Notes: a model not told the origin generated them from the letters alone. A stretch of DNA of 64,000 nucleotides from Phyto melanocephala (GCA_941918925.1 OW799233.1:109861833-109925832), one strand, 5' to 3'. Counted from the first letter of the stretch, positions 21,876 through 32,845 are shown. Translations and numbers: made by a program.

Positions 21876-22290
21876 GTTACGGACGTTACATTCGCACGCG
21901 AATTCGCTTGTAACGATTGACACAGCTGGCGTTCACATTGGAATATTTTCATGAAATTTTTTGCACAATGCAGCTCTTTGGGAGTACTTTAAAACTTGTT
22001 TTAAACTTAAAGGTTAACTGTTTTCAAAAAAAAGTTATGCTAGTTTAAAGTTCCGTTACGGACGTTACAAAAAATGGAAGACGATTTTGAGGCTTATGTG
22101 CATTTACACTTTTTTTTTTAGCGAATTTTGCATAATAAACAAAAAAACGTCCATAAACAAAAAATTAAGTAGAATATATGATGATATCAATCCTGCATAG
22201 AAAAGAAGTCTAAGTAGTCCCGTTAAACAAAAATCTTAATTTTTGTCTGTTACGGACGTTACGTTACGGACGTTACGTTACGGACGTTAC
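21876..22290 (+). repeat. 14-bp motif cluster GTTACGGACGTTAC (left group)
   Basis: Perfect copies at 21876-21889, 22055-22068, and three abutting copies at 22249-22262, 22263-22276 and 22277-22290. The motif is close to, but not exactly, self-complementary, and all copies point the same way. Two more copies lie at 26170-26183 and 26344-26357. Confidence 0.9.
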
Positions 22291-22408
22291 ACTTTTTCCA
22301 TTAAATCAAATTGTGTATATAAAAAATATTTATGTATTTAAAAATCATTTTAACTTTGTAATTATTAATTTATTAGTTACGAAAAAATTATAGAATATTT
22401 CATTACTC

Positions 22409-23527
22409 TTATATTAGCTTGAAAAAAAAGGTGACCTCTCCCTGTGCAAGAACTACAGAGGTATAATGCTCCTATCTATACCATCCAAAATACTTTCCAG
22501 AATATTATTAAAACGTATTCAGAATAAAATAGAAAGATCTCTTAGACGCAATCAAGCTGGCTTTCGAACTAAATGATCATGCTTGGACCACATCATAACA
22601 TTGCGCATCATACTGGAGCAAATAAATGAATGGCAACAAAACCAACATACATGTTTCATAGACTTTACCACGGCTTTTGACAGTATCTATAGAGGAACTA
22701 TATGGCAATCACTGCGCTCGAGAAATGTCCCACCGAAATTAATAAATCTCATCAAAGCCCAATACGATGGTTTCAAATGTAAAGTTCTGCACAACAAACT
22801 CCTTTCGCCGGACATAGAACCCAAAACTGGTGTTAAACAAGGCTGCTTGATGTCCCCGGTCCTGTTTCTAGTAGTATTAGATGACATTCTTAACAAAGCT
22901 CTTCTGGATAATAGAGGTATCCACTGGGATATGTTTGGTACCCTCGAGGAATTATCCTACGCCGACGATATTGCGCTCCTATCAACGAAAAGATCGGATA
23001 TGGAGATAAAGCTTCATCGTCTTAGCCAACAAGCTGAAAATTGCGGCTTACGCATCAACGTGAAGAAGACAGAATTCATGTCTACGTCCCAAAATCCGCC
23101 AACGTTCAAAATAAATGATGAACCAATCAGTCAAACTGAAAAATTTTGCTACCTAGGAAGCATATTAACTCCTTCTGGTGGTACCGCTGAAGACATCACT
23201 TCCCGGATAAACAAAGCTAGGAACAGCTTTTCCCTACTACGTAATATATGGGCAGCAGGACAAATCCCAACTAATGCCAAGCTCAGAATATATAAATCAA
23301 ATGTCAAATCAGTACTCCTATACGGTTGCAAATCCTGGACACTGACAACAAACCTTAGTAAGAAACTACAAACTTTTTCTAACCGCTGTCTAAGAAATCC
23401 ACCAAATGAATACATCATGGAACGAACTAAAACAACTATCTAAAAATAGGAATGATTACCGTTCTTTGGTAATGGCCCTACGCTCCACATAGAGCTAAAG
23501 GAAATTATATATGTATTATATTAGCTT
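22409..23527 (+). mobile_element. 5'-truncated LINE with 12-bp target-site duplication
   Basis: TTATATTAGCTT occurs at 22409-22420 and again at 23516-23527, bracketing 1095 bases that begin inside a reverse transcriptase frame and stop about 25-30 bases after the end of the protein. 5' truncation with a variable target duplication is the signature of target-primed reverse transcription. The very short 3' tail without poly-A resembles RTE-like LINEs, but clade assignment is inference. Confidence 0.9.
22424..23490 (+). pseudogene. LINE reverse transcriptase (ORF2 fragment)
   Basis: From about 22430 the frame reads GDLSLCKNYRGIMLLSIPSK, SRILLKRIQNKIE and NQAGFR, then a TGA stop, and continues for 286 codons (22583-23443). 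It carries FIDFTTAFDSI (motif A, catalytic Asp), GVKQGCLMSPVLF (motif B), SYADDIALLS (motif C, YADD) and LGLRINVKKTE-like CGLRINVKKTEFM (motif D), then the thumb and the LYGCKSWTLT segment. After NRCLR a deletion and frameshift lead to WNELKQLSKN and YRSLVMALRS, the usual LINE C-terminus. The protein would reverse-transcribe its own RNA at a nicked chromosomal target. The endonuclease half is missing because of 5' truncation, so the copy is dead. Confidence 0.9.
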
Positions 23528-23767
23528 ATATTCATTTATTTGTTTGTTTATTTAACTGTTTAACATTGTATATTATGCTTAATAGATCCAGCTGTTCGAG
23601 TTACTTTTATAGTACATATTGTCATTGGAAAAGCCCGAAAAATAATTATATGATTTAAGAGCTGGAATGTTTTTTACATTTATCCATGTTTTTGATATTT
23701 CGTCAGATATAGTTCTGACATAATTTTTATCAACGTAAATTAGGAAAACGCCATTTATATTTTTTTG

Positions 23768-23936
23768 CTAATTTTTGAAAATCTCGAGCGTTTTTTAAGA
23801 TGAGCTTTTACTAGTTGCCAAACTTCTCGCTTAACAATAGCGCCAACACCGTCCACCGCTCCTTTTTCATGCGAAGTAGCAAAAAAATTCCTAATTTCTA
23901 ACGGAAAATCCAGTACGTAAACATTGCATGCATGGG
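23768..23936 (-). pseudogene. Fragment of the unclassified element's protein (HEKGAVDGVG motif)
   Basis: The minus strand reads VYVLDFPLEIRNFFATSHEK, GAVDGVGAIVKREVWQLV and KAHLKKRSRFSK before a stop. The segment resembles a multicopy insect protein family with a GHGKGxxDGVGGxxKR motif, which I know from uncharacterised transposon-type proteins but cannot assign to a superfamily. It lies between the nested LINE and Harbinger insertions, so it probably belongs to the host element at 21858-26720. In family members the first residues are usually H-G-K; here they are H-E-K. Confidence 0.5.
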
Positions 23937-24007
23937 CGTACCGCCAAATATTTGAAGGGGGACATTGATGTTGCGGTTAACAACATGGTTATTTATTACT
24001 AACTATT

Positions 24008-25925
24008 CACCCCAATTCTAAATAACAATTCCCTGGGAATTATTTCCCTATTCCCTGTTCCCCTATTCTAAATAACTTCTCCCGGGGAAATTTGTTCCCT
24101 TTCCCTTTTCCCTTATTCTAAATGAACTTCGAAATTGGGAAATTGTTCCCTGGGAAAAAAGTAGGTATTATGAAAGGTAATTAAAGGGAGAATGTAATAA
24201 CAATTTTTGGGAAAAAATCCGCCAACAAATTCAAAGGGAGTTGTGACAAAAATGTAAGTATTTAATATTTTTTTTAAAAAATTGTGATAAATATTGTAAT
24301 TTATTGTTACTTTTAGGGCAAAAACAACAAACAGGAAGCAGAATAATGAATTGTTTTTTAGTTTTAAAATAATTTTAATTTTTATTTATCTTTTTTTTAA
24401 TTTTTGAAGTTTTTACATTTTTTTAATAAAATGTTATATTTATTTAAAAAATGTATATACATAAATAAGAAATGGCTTTATTACAGAAATTTATTAGAGA
24501 TTATTCGCAATATTTTTTCTAATATTTTTCTATTATATTTTCTAATATTTTAGGCAATGGATTAATATTGTGGTGAGTCTAAGGATACCACATCATTATC
24601 CTAAACGTTCTAACAATCTAAATTTTCTACATCGTTATTTGTTATTTTAGCAGCTTTTTTTGGAGCGTAGTGAAGCTGTCTAGCACCAAGAATGCACCTC
24701 CATCAATTTTTAAAACACCATTAGTGCGTTCAACCACATTTCGACACTTGGAGTGAATTTCATTAAATTTAATTTCAACATACGTCTTATAGATGTCCAC
24801 AGGATATCTATAAGACGTTAAAAGTCACGGTTCAAGCGAATATCCTGCGTCTGCTAAAAAAATGCAGTTTTAATTTATGAATTGTCTGTTATCATTCAAA
24901 ACTTTACCAAGAAGCCAATAATTGCTGCCACCTCTAAGTTATTCTTGCTCAAGGTGAGTACGCAATTCGCCAGAATTCCAAATAAAGGAATCGTGACACG
25001 CTCCAGGATGTAAGGCATCAACGTACTGAATCCTCAACTGACCTCACAGACCTGTAATTTTTTTATTAAAAATTAGTTATTGATAATTTAAAACAAAAGA
25101 AATACTTTACCAGCATTACATTCAAATTATAGTATTCCTTCGTGTTGTAGTAAAGATGCTTGTTCTTAGGAGGAGAAATAATGCGGTCATGCGATCCGTC
25201 AACACATCCTATAATGCTTGGAATACCATACTTTACATAAAAAGCTAACGCAATTTGCCGTTTTTGCACTTCAGTTCTACAAAAAGTTATCTACATTGGG
25301 CGTAAATGCTCCTCAAATATATTAATAACTTCTGCCAGAACTTTGCTAAGACTACACTGATCCACAGACACACCGCAATCTTTACCTATACCCGTTTGGT
25401 ACCAACCTTCAGCAAAGAAGCGTAAAATCTCACTTAATTTTACGATTGGAGAAATTGCAAACGACTTACCTTTGGGCTGAACACGTCCAACAGATATTTG
25501 AACGCCGATTTATTTACTCCAAAAGTAAAATTTACTTACAAAATGTGCGACAACTCAAGTGGGTTGCTGGCGTTACGTAGCATGCTCCTTTCTACCCTTT
25601 GCTTATTCTTGTCAGATTGATATGCTTCTGAGTTTTTTGCTTCAGCTATTATTATCAACGCTACACTAAACATTTTTATTCACTTTTAACAATTTCTTTT
25701 TTATTATTTACGAGTATTCACTTTTTACGCTTAATATTTCTAAAAATTATTAGCAAATATTTTGTCAAAACAAAACAGCAAAAGCAAACAGCTGACTTCG
25801 AAAATGTAAAATTCTCTCTCCCTTGTTATTCCCTTCCCCGACTGTTTAGAATAGGGGAATTTTATTCGCGGGAAAAATGAATTCCCGGGGAATTCAATTC
25901 CCTGGGAATATTTAGAATTGGGGTG
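24008..25925 (-). mobile_element. PIF/Harbinger DNA transposon
   Basis: The ends read CACCCCAATTCTAAATAAC (left) and CACCCCAATTCTAAATATTC (right, reverse complement), with GGGAATT-rich subterminal sequence on both sides and ATT flanking each end (24005-24007 and 25926-25928). 1918 bases long, with a transposase relic on the minus strand. A 3-bp duplication fits PIF/Harbinger, although ATT differs from the usual TWA. Confidence 0.85.
24655..25673 (-). pseudogene. Harbinger (HARBI1-like) transposase, broken
   Basis: The minus-strand frame starts MFSVALIIIAEAKNSEAYQS at 25673 and reaches LRNASNPLELSHIL before a break. It resumes as KSAFKYLLDVFSPK, then LSEILRFFAEGWYQTGIGKD and VSVDQCSLSKVLAEV, a TAG, then PSIIGCVDGSHDRI (first Asp). 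After about 60 intervening bases (a possible intron ending in ACAG) come RIQYVDALHPGACHDSFIW (second Asp) and NEIHSKCRNVVERTNGVLK (the Glu). The DDE triad of HARBI1-type transposases is therefore retained, with at least two stops and frame breaks. A small inverted duplication (ACGTCTTATAGAT, arms at 24782-24818) disrupts the region before the Glu. The family normally works with a Myb-like partner protein, not seen here. Confidence 0.85.
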
Positions 25926-26169
25926 ATTGATTTTTAAGAATTATTTAAGGTTTCATAAGAATTTGAAATACATCTCAATTTAAGTTGCAGATTGGGGGAT
26001 CGCATGTTATTTAAACACACTTTTTGTTACTTTTAGGTAAAGTTTTTCGGATTCTCGGCAACCTAAAGCAATTTTAAGCCCAGATTCAGATTCAATAGGT
26101 GAAAATCCATTACAAACACTTACTTCCGCCTCATAATATTAAAATAAAATTTTTGGGTATTTTCATGCC

Positions 26170-26357
26170 GTTACGGACGTTACACACTTTGTCATTTATA
26201 TTTAAAAAAAAAAAAGTGTAATAAAGGTATTTCTTTTTTTTTTTCATCAGATTAAAGTGCATAAAAAACTCTGTTTATAAAGCTAGTTTGGAAAACAAAA
26301 TTATTAAAATTCATTCTGTTAAACTTAAAAAACCCTATTTTCCATTACGGACGTTAC
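26170..26357 (+). repeat. 14-bp motif GTTACGGACGTTAC (right group, two copies)
   Basis: Copies at 26170-26183 and 26344-26357 (the second with A in the first position), each followed by ACAC. Same orientation as the five copies at 21876-22290. Confidence 0.9.
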
Positions 26358-26720
26358 ACACAGTGTACCCATTTTTAATTCAAATTGTTAATATATTTTG
26401 GCTAACTTACAAATATAATTTGTATCTTAAATAAAAGAAAATTAAACAAATTAAAGTTTCGCTAAACGCTAAATACAGAAACGACTGTTTTGCCCACTTT
26501 TTTGACCAAGAAAAATACCCTTTTTTTACAAAAATAAATGAAATCAAGAGGTACGTTTAGGTTAGCCTCTGCCGAGGTCAAACAAACCACCGTAAAACCT
26601 TATTGCTTATATATTTTGAAGCTTGAATATGTATCCTATTATTCCATTAACAAACATTTGGATTTTGGGCAACTTTAAATTTCTGCCTTTGGTTTAAAAA
26701 TTTTCGGATTAGCCCATATG

Positions 26721-28071
26721 ATGTGTTGTTTTCTACCTAATTATTAAACGTTCTATGCCCTATTACAGAATTTAAGTGAATCAATATAATAAGCAGATCA
26801 GTTTTTATTACTACTTTTGATGATTTTAAAAGATCTTACAGAAACCAATTTTACAATCTTTGTAGCACTATATAAAATAATACTTAACATGTGAACAGAA
26901 GCAATTTGAACTTTTTAAAAATCTATAGATTTTTTGTCACCTACACACAAAATATCCCACTGTGCGACTTACGTATGACTTTATTTACCTAAGATTTGTC
27001 ATATTTTTACTGTTTTACAGAAAATAAGTTAAAATACAGCAGACAAACACAACTTTGTTTAGCTTTTGGGTATGTCCATTAACCGTATGATTGAAATTTC
27101 TAAAATATTCTCATTATGTTGGTGTCAGCCACTCAATTTGTTTTTTAATTTAAAATTTAAATGAATTTTTAAGTACATGTAAATATATTGAGGCTTTCTA
27201 ATAAAACTTTTTAAACAACAATTTTACGCAAAACATTATCAAAATTAGACAAGACATTAATTATTGTTGAGATCCATAAGGATAATAATAATAATATTTT
27301 ATAATAAGGAACAAGCAAATAGAGTTACAGATTAACAATGTTAATGTTCTCTATTTATAAATTCCACTTGTGTTACACACTAGCCGTAATCGCAAAATTG
27401 TTTTTCTAGTATGTAAATGTATGTGTGTGAATATTAGGGTATCTCCAAATTAAAATTTACTTTTATAAAAACTACCAGTATGACTTGTCTCTTTTGTTAG
27501 CACTTATTGTCGCGAATGTTAGAAAGATTACTCTGTATATAACATTAACGCTTATCGTGAGTTTGTTAACCTGTGCACATCACATAAAGTGAAGCCTATT
27601 GTAAGACTCTTGAGACTGATAACAAATTTGTTTATTACACATTAGGGTCTCAAAAACTAAAAAAGAAACTCGAAATGGTTTAAGTAAACAATATAGACTA
27701 CAATTTGTCATTAGACAAATTTAACCTTGAAGAACTGAAATGCAACAACTACTGCTTGATGTAAGAAAGGAGGAGTCTGAATTTACATTACAGCAGAGAG
27801 GGCAGTGTTTTGGTGCAAAGTAAAGTTCCTAAGTGAAAATGTGACTAAAAAATAAAAATTCGAAAACACCCGGTGGCTCCATTAAGGACTAGTGAAGAAA
27901 GATATCATAAGATTTACTATAGTCACTTTATGACTTATTCACTACATATATATAATACCCTGTTCAGACAGATATTTTTAATTGTTTCAATTTAGTGTTG
28001 ATTGAGCAATTAAAATAAGTGTTCACACATACTTAATTTGTCTTACTCCATTAGCATTTGATAGCTGTAAA
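26721..28071. other. AT-rich DNA without recognised feature
   Basis: No frame with a motif and no matched repeat. A short ATAATAATAATA tract lies at about 27282-27296. Confidence 0.5.
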
Positions 28072-28198
28072 AATACGATGTTTTTAAACCAAATCAAATA
28101 ATGCCTTCTCTTCAGTTTTTTTCCTGTTCATAAAATATATTTACAATTATATTTATATATAGATGTATGTATATATGTATTTGAATTAATTCAAACAT
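28072..28198. repeat. Dispersed repeat R1, copy 2
   Basis: Reverse complement of 8745-8880 over about 130 bases (shared AAATAATGCCTTCTC and TTTGATAGCTGTAAAAATACG). This copy is not interrupted by a DINE, so it gives the sequence context that the 8.9-kb DINE entered. Confidence 0.6.
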
Positions 28199-28487
28199 TT
28201 TTTTTAAATTTTCTTCAAACGCATTTACTATTTCTTTTGCATGTCTTTTTAGTTAAATTTAAATTAAGGCTAAAAGTTCAATGTGATAATAAAATAAGAA
28301 TCTGGAAATGTATGTTTTGTTTTTGTTATAAACCAGCTACGGATTTCATCATCAGCACTCTTTGATCGGTAGTTACATGTTGGATGTAAATATCATCTAC
28401 TTAACTCCCAAGTTTTTAAGTTATTTGAATTCGGTAACGAATTTTTGTACTTTCTTCATATTATCTTACCACAACGCGTTATATAAG

Positions 28488-28532
28488 AACAGATGATTAT
28501 GATGATGATAAATCAATGTTTATAATCATCTG
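28488..28532. repeat. Short hairpin
   Basis: ACAGATGATTAT and ATAATCATCTGT form a 12-bp perfect stem around a GATGATGATAAATCAATGTTT loop. It lies just upstream of a DINE copy; role unknown. Confidence 0.6.
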
Positions 28533-28546
28533 TTAATTTGTTTATA

Positions 28547-29135
28547 TCCTTCAACTGTGGTGCACAAGGGTATATATAGGTTTGTCATTCCATTTAAAAT
28601 GTCTACCATTTTCATTTCTGACCCCATAAAGTCAATATTTTCTGAAAGCTTATAAAAAGAGAAGTCCATGCGTCCGTCTGCCCGCCTGTCCGTGTGTTGG
28701 TTGAAATCAACTTTTAGAAGCAACCACATGTTCCTCAGACCTGTGTATGGTATCAATCATTTGGAAATATCCGGAAATGAATCGCTATTGAAATTCAGCA
28801 CCATAGCCTCATAACTCTCTGAGATATGAGGAAATAAACACGACTGTCTCTGTTTTTTCCCATATCTTTACCACCTATAATAAAAATTTTCAACCATAAA
28901 ATAATTTATAGGTACTTTTGAAACTATTTGTAGATATAATATGCCTGCCTCTAAAGATATTTGTGAAAATTTTTGGATTAATCGGGCTCTGATCGGTAAA
29001 GTAATAGGTAATTATTAAAAAATGTAAAATCCAAGATGGCATCTAAAACAAAATGGCGGAACAAATTTTTTCAACCCAATCAATATGGGTATCAAATGAA
29101 AGGTCTTGACTAGTAGAATACAGTTTGTTTTTATT
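28547..29135 (+). mobile_element. DINE-A/C copy with lost 3' end
   Basis: It begins with a TATCC...GGGTATATATAGGTTTGTC hairpin and core (GACCCCATAAAGTCAATA at 28620; CCGCCTGTCCGTGTGTTGG at 28682), followed by the DINE-C block with AAAATCCAAGATGGC and CAATATGGGTATCAAATGAA at 29022-29100. It shows that the A-type core and the C-type body belong to one element. The terminal 3' hairpin is not found. Confidence 0.65.
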
Positions 29136-30239
29136 TTTAGTTTGGCCAGTGGTTAACAGAATGTTGGTTGATCAGTAGTGAATAATTGTTTGCACCGCGC
29201 CTTGTCCAAACTCAAAAAAAAAAATCATTGTAAAAAATGAATGTTTAGAAATGAACTCAAACCTGTATAAAAATTAAAATTTGCATTTAAGATATTCTAA
29301 GTTCAAAATTAAATTTTAGCACATTTATAATCATTGCATTTTAACAAATATTTTACGTCGAAAAAAATTTTAATTTTCCGTACCAGCCTTTTCTTTTAAA
29401 AAGAAAAATATCAAAAATTAATAGAATCATATGAATATCAATTTTTTACATGTCTTTTTGCGATTTCATAACATGTGGTCTTCACACTATTATTTCACCT
29501 TTTATTTTGATTTCTCACATGCCGTAATACTCAGTGTAAAGCGTGTCCAATCAGCTGAGGTGTACTCAAAGTTATGTAAGTGTATTATTATTATTTAAAA
29601 AAAAAGAAGAAAAAAAAGACAAAATTAGATAAAAACACCCAATATTATAAAATAATAACGAACAATATAGACGCTATATTTAATAGTCTACATTCATTGT
29701 AAATGTGTTTTAAGTTTTATCTTTATTGCTTTTTATGTCATTTGCCTTTCAGCTTTATTAGAATTTCTCTTTTAGAAAATTTGTTTCAAAATAAAAATGA
29801 ATAACGAAAACTTTGTTGGTTTGTTTGTATCTTTTGTAGTTTATTATACTTAAAAGTAATAATTTGTTGTTGTAGTAATTTAGATTGTTATAAAAAGATA
29901 TTTGACCTTTATCTTCACTGTTGACACCTTTCGCTAAAGTCTGTCATGAAAACAAAAACCGGTAAAAGTAAAACTTTTTTGACTACTTGTCTACATCTCA
30001 TACCATTTTCGATTATACATATTTGTGAAAATTGTTCATTTATTTTTGTTTTCTTATTAACGTAGACTAATATTGATTGTGCGTATAGTAACGAAAATAA
30101 CAAAAATTAATTGGCAATAAATAAATTTAGCCTTTAAGAATTTAACAAGAAGTAAAATAAAAATTTAACCTGCAATAAAAATAAAAACTTTTTTATTTAT
30201 ATCAGGCCATAGTTATACTTATCTAGGAAAGTCTATTTA
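29136..30239. other. AT-rich DNA without recognised feature
   Basis: The minus-strand frame at 29915-30103 has no motif. No repeat match was seen. Confidence 0.5.
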
Positions 30240-30300
30240 TAATAGCTGGCTAAACCCGGACCGCTTTGCTGGTCCTACATGCAATCCTCAATTTAGAAGT
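30240..30300 (-). mobile_element. Possible Helitron 3' terminus
   Basis: Reverse complement reads CCAGCAAAGCGGTCCGGGTT followed by TAGCCAGCTATT, similar to the Helitron end at 4808-4832 (CCAGCAACACGGACCGGGTC, AGCTAGT). The CTAG itself is degraded to CTAT and no 5' end was found. Confidence 0.3.
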
Positions 30301-30681
30301 TAATCTCAAATGAACTGTCAAAAATCAAATTTATTACAGAAAAAATTTTAACAACAAAATATCTTTTAAACGGGAGTTAGAATTGGTACACTTTCTCTCT
30401 CTCCCAAAAACAATTTGTATCAATACATATGTACATACATATCGATTCCTTACTTCCTCAACCTCGTAACTAAAAAAATACGGTTTTAACTTTTTCATAT
30501 CAAACGATTGTTTCATGCTTTAACTAAAAAAGATTAGCATTATTACTACTAATATACATAAATACAATCGATTCCTTAATAATTGCGTTTAAACTTTTAA
30601 CCAAACACCGAAGTATAAAAAGATGAACCGTTTTTATTTTCTCTCCTGAAAAATTTTATTTTTTAAGATACGAGGAAGTAA

Positions 30682-31220
30682 AGGCTGGGGCACAATGAAT
30701 CCGTCGTCCGTCAAACTTCAACTTTTTCAACTGACAACTAAGTTAAAATACATGTTTTCTTATGAGTGTTGTCGCATTCAGTACGTCTCCGTCAAAGTAA
30801 AGTACAAAATTTGACCAACTTTTAACTTTTGGCGTACGTCGAGTACTTTGACAACTACCATATGGTTGTGCGCAAAAAGCGAAGTCAACCGGCTTTACAG
30901 CAGCCGCCGTACTTTTTTGTGATGCATGAGCCGCCACAGAAGCATACAGTTGTTTTCGGTTCAAAACTCTTTTTTTATATATAGATTGTATGAATTAATT
31001 TTTTGTTATTGTGAAGATAAGTAAAAAAAAATTATATAAATATTATCGGCCTTCAGCCGCCGCTGTTTGTTTTTGATTTGTCGCAGCAGTCAACAATTTA
31101 ACTTGACTTATGATCCGTCAACACAAAGTACTGATTGTGCCAACCCCTCTCCGTCAATACGTTGATGTCAGTTGAAAAAGTTAAAGTTTGACGGACGACG
31201 GATTCATTGTGCCCCAGCCT
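30682..31220. mobile_element. MITE with TAA target duplication and long inverted repeats
   Basis: Terminal inverted repeats of about 60 bases, nearly perfect, start AGGCTGGGGCACAATGAATC and continue to AACTTTTTCAACTGACA. TAA flanks both ends (30679-30681 and 31221-31223). 539 bases long, no transposase. TAA duplications point to PIF/Harbinger mobilisation. The high similarity of the two ends suggests a young copy. A 73-codon minus-strand frame inside has no motif. Confidence 0.9.
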
Positions 31221-31223
31221 TAA

Positions 31224-31988
31224 GGCATCGATATATTACTTTGTTTAATTTTTTTCAAGGTGGATTCGCCTCGATTTTTTTGTTGTACAAATATTGTTTT
31301 CATATGTATTAGTCGTAGTTTTGGTCGCTTAAAACAACAGTATTACAAGATTATAAGGCCTTAGTAAAACTATAAAAAAAATTTACAATACAAAATATTT
31401 AAATATAAAAATAAATTAAATACAAATTAAGATTAATGAAAAATGACTTCAAAAATGTTTTAATTTTTAATTTTGGTTTAATATGTTTTCTCTTACAAAT
31501 AAAATATTAAATCTTGGCAAAAAAATTATCGATATTAAATTTATATCTCTATATTAAAAATTATTTGGAAAGACATAGAGACAAAATTTTACAAATTGTT
31601 TTTTGTTTTCAAATTTAACACTTTCCTAAAAATATTCTGCGTCAAGCAAACCTTATTTTCAACTTTAATTATAGTGTGTACAATTTTTCTTCCAAAAATA
31701 CCTACACTACTTGGTCATAAATAGCCAATTTATAGAACTGCAATTGCCTCAATTTTGTATCTTAATTTACAGCTAAATATACTTTAACTCAATTTTTATT
31801 TTTGTATCCTGTTAGCTTACGCCAGTACCAAATAACAATACAATACAATACAAATAACAATACATAAATAAATGAATGATGTATTGCATGTAATATCATA
31901 CATATTCCTGGATTTTATTACTTTTAAAGTGAAATAAACATTATATGTTTAGCATTTCTTTGCTGTCTCAACCATTATATTTTAACCA
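31224..31988. other. AT-rich DNA, ACAATACAATACAATAC tract
   Basis: A short pentanucleotide-like repeat (AATAC) lies at 31836-31866. No coding feature. Confidence 0.5.
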
Positions 31989-32065
31989 AGGCGAATTCAT
32001 ACAGGTTAAATTATCAGCCCAGCTGATTGGGAAACTTTTTGTCAAAATTGGTTTAATTCGCCTTG
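31989..32065. mobile_element. Miniature MITE, AAGGCGAATT ends
   Basis: 77 bases with 10-bp perfect inverted ends AAGGCGAATT/AATTCGCCTT. The interior (CATACAGG, ATTATCAGCCCAGCTGATTG, GGGAAAC) is shared with a longer copy at 38897-39036 and a decayed one near 32930-33005. Confidence 0.65.
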
Positions 32066-32204
32066 ATTTGATTTATTAATGAAGGGATAGGAAATTTGAT
32101 TTTGGTTTCGGTATTAAATAATTGACTTGAGTGTACTTTAATAAATGTGCTTGATTTATGTATATTTGTTGCTTTTGCGTCATTAATAATGTGTTTAAAA
32201 AATT

Positions 32205-32845
32205 TATATCCTTTTTTTAATCAAATTTGATTATATTTAATATGTAAAAACAACTTTTCCATCCCTAATATACAAATTGGCCTTGACATAAAACATCCCA
32301 TGAAAAGTCGCTTTGTTTTATAAATTCGTTGTGGCTTATACCTTATGGATATGCCTTGATTTTAACCAAACAAAATAAATATCTGTCAATATTTCATGTT
32401 TAAAATTAGTTCAAAAATGATTCATAAAGCACTATATATTATTACATTTGAATTGCACAGTACTGTAGTAAAAAATATACATTACAATCATGACATATTC
32501 ATATACAGATTATCTCGTTGCAACAGCTGAAAAAGAAGCGCAATATCAAAATTTGTTGGACTTAAATTCATTTGTTTGTGCAGAGATGGAAAATAAGATT
32601 TTCATTCCGGTATTTAACAATCAACTCAAGTATACTTATATGATAACAAATGTAAATAGTCAATTTATTTATATCTATTTTTTATACCCTTTTTCATGAA
32701 TATCACAATTATGTATCCTTTTTTTAAATCAGATGTTATTTAACTAAACAAAATATAACAAGTTTTCCATACCTTACATACGAATTCGCCTTGACAGAAA
32801 ACATTTACTCATAAGTCTCTTTGTTCTAGCAATTCGTTGACTATA
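32205..32845. repeat. Direct repeat pair, about 130 bp each
   Basis: 32205-32332 and 32712-32845 share ATCCTTTTTTTAA, CTTTTCCAT/GTTTTCCATACC, GGCCTTGACA/CGCCTTGACA and AAAACAT...AAGTC...CTTTGTT...AATTCGTTG in the same order. Their GCCTTGA segments relate them to the AAGGCGAATT MITE family. The interval between contains a 69-codon frame (32490-32699) without motif. Confidence 0.5.

Larger units (their letters stand above)
21858..26720 (-). mobile_element. Unclassified element with 15-bp terminal inverted repeats and internal 14-bp motifs
   Basis: CATATGGGCTAATCC at 21858-21872 is repeated inverted and perfectly at 26706-26720. Inside lie seven copies of GTTACGGACGTTAC (one with A for the first G), five near the left end and two near the right, and a decayed protein frame on the minus strand (23768-23936). 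A LINE and a Harbinger element lie inside; subtracting them leaves about 1.8 kb. If the ends are GGGCTAATCC, ATAT flanks both sides as a possible 4-bp target duplication. The inverted repeat is short, so the boundaries are a hypothesis. Confidence 0.45.

Noticed and set aside
28335..28366. CTGATGATGAAATCC on the minus strand, resembling a hammerhead core near TTTATAACAAAAAC
   Set aside because: CTGATGA is followed at once by TGAAA, so there is no stem II, and no stem I partner flanks it. It is not a ribozyme, unlike the motifs at 11.2-12.0 kb.
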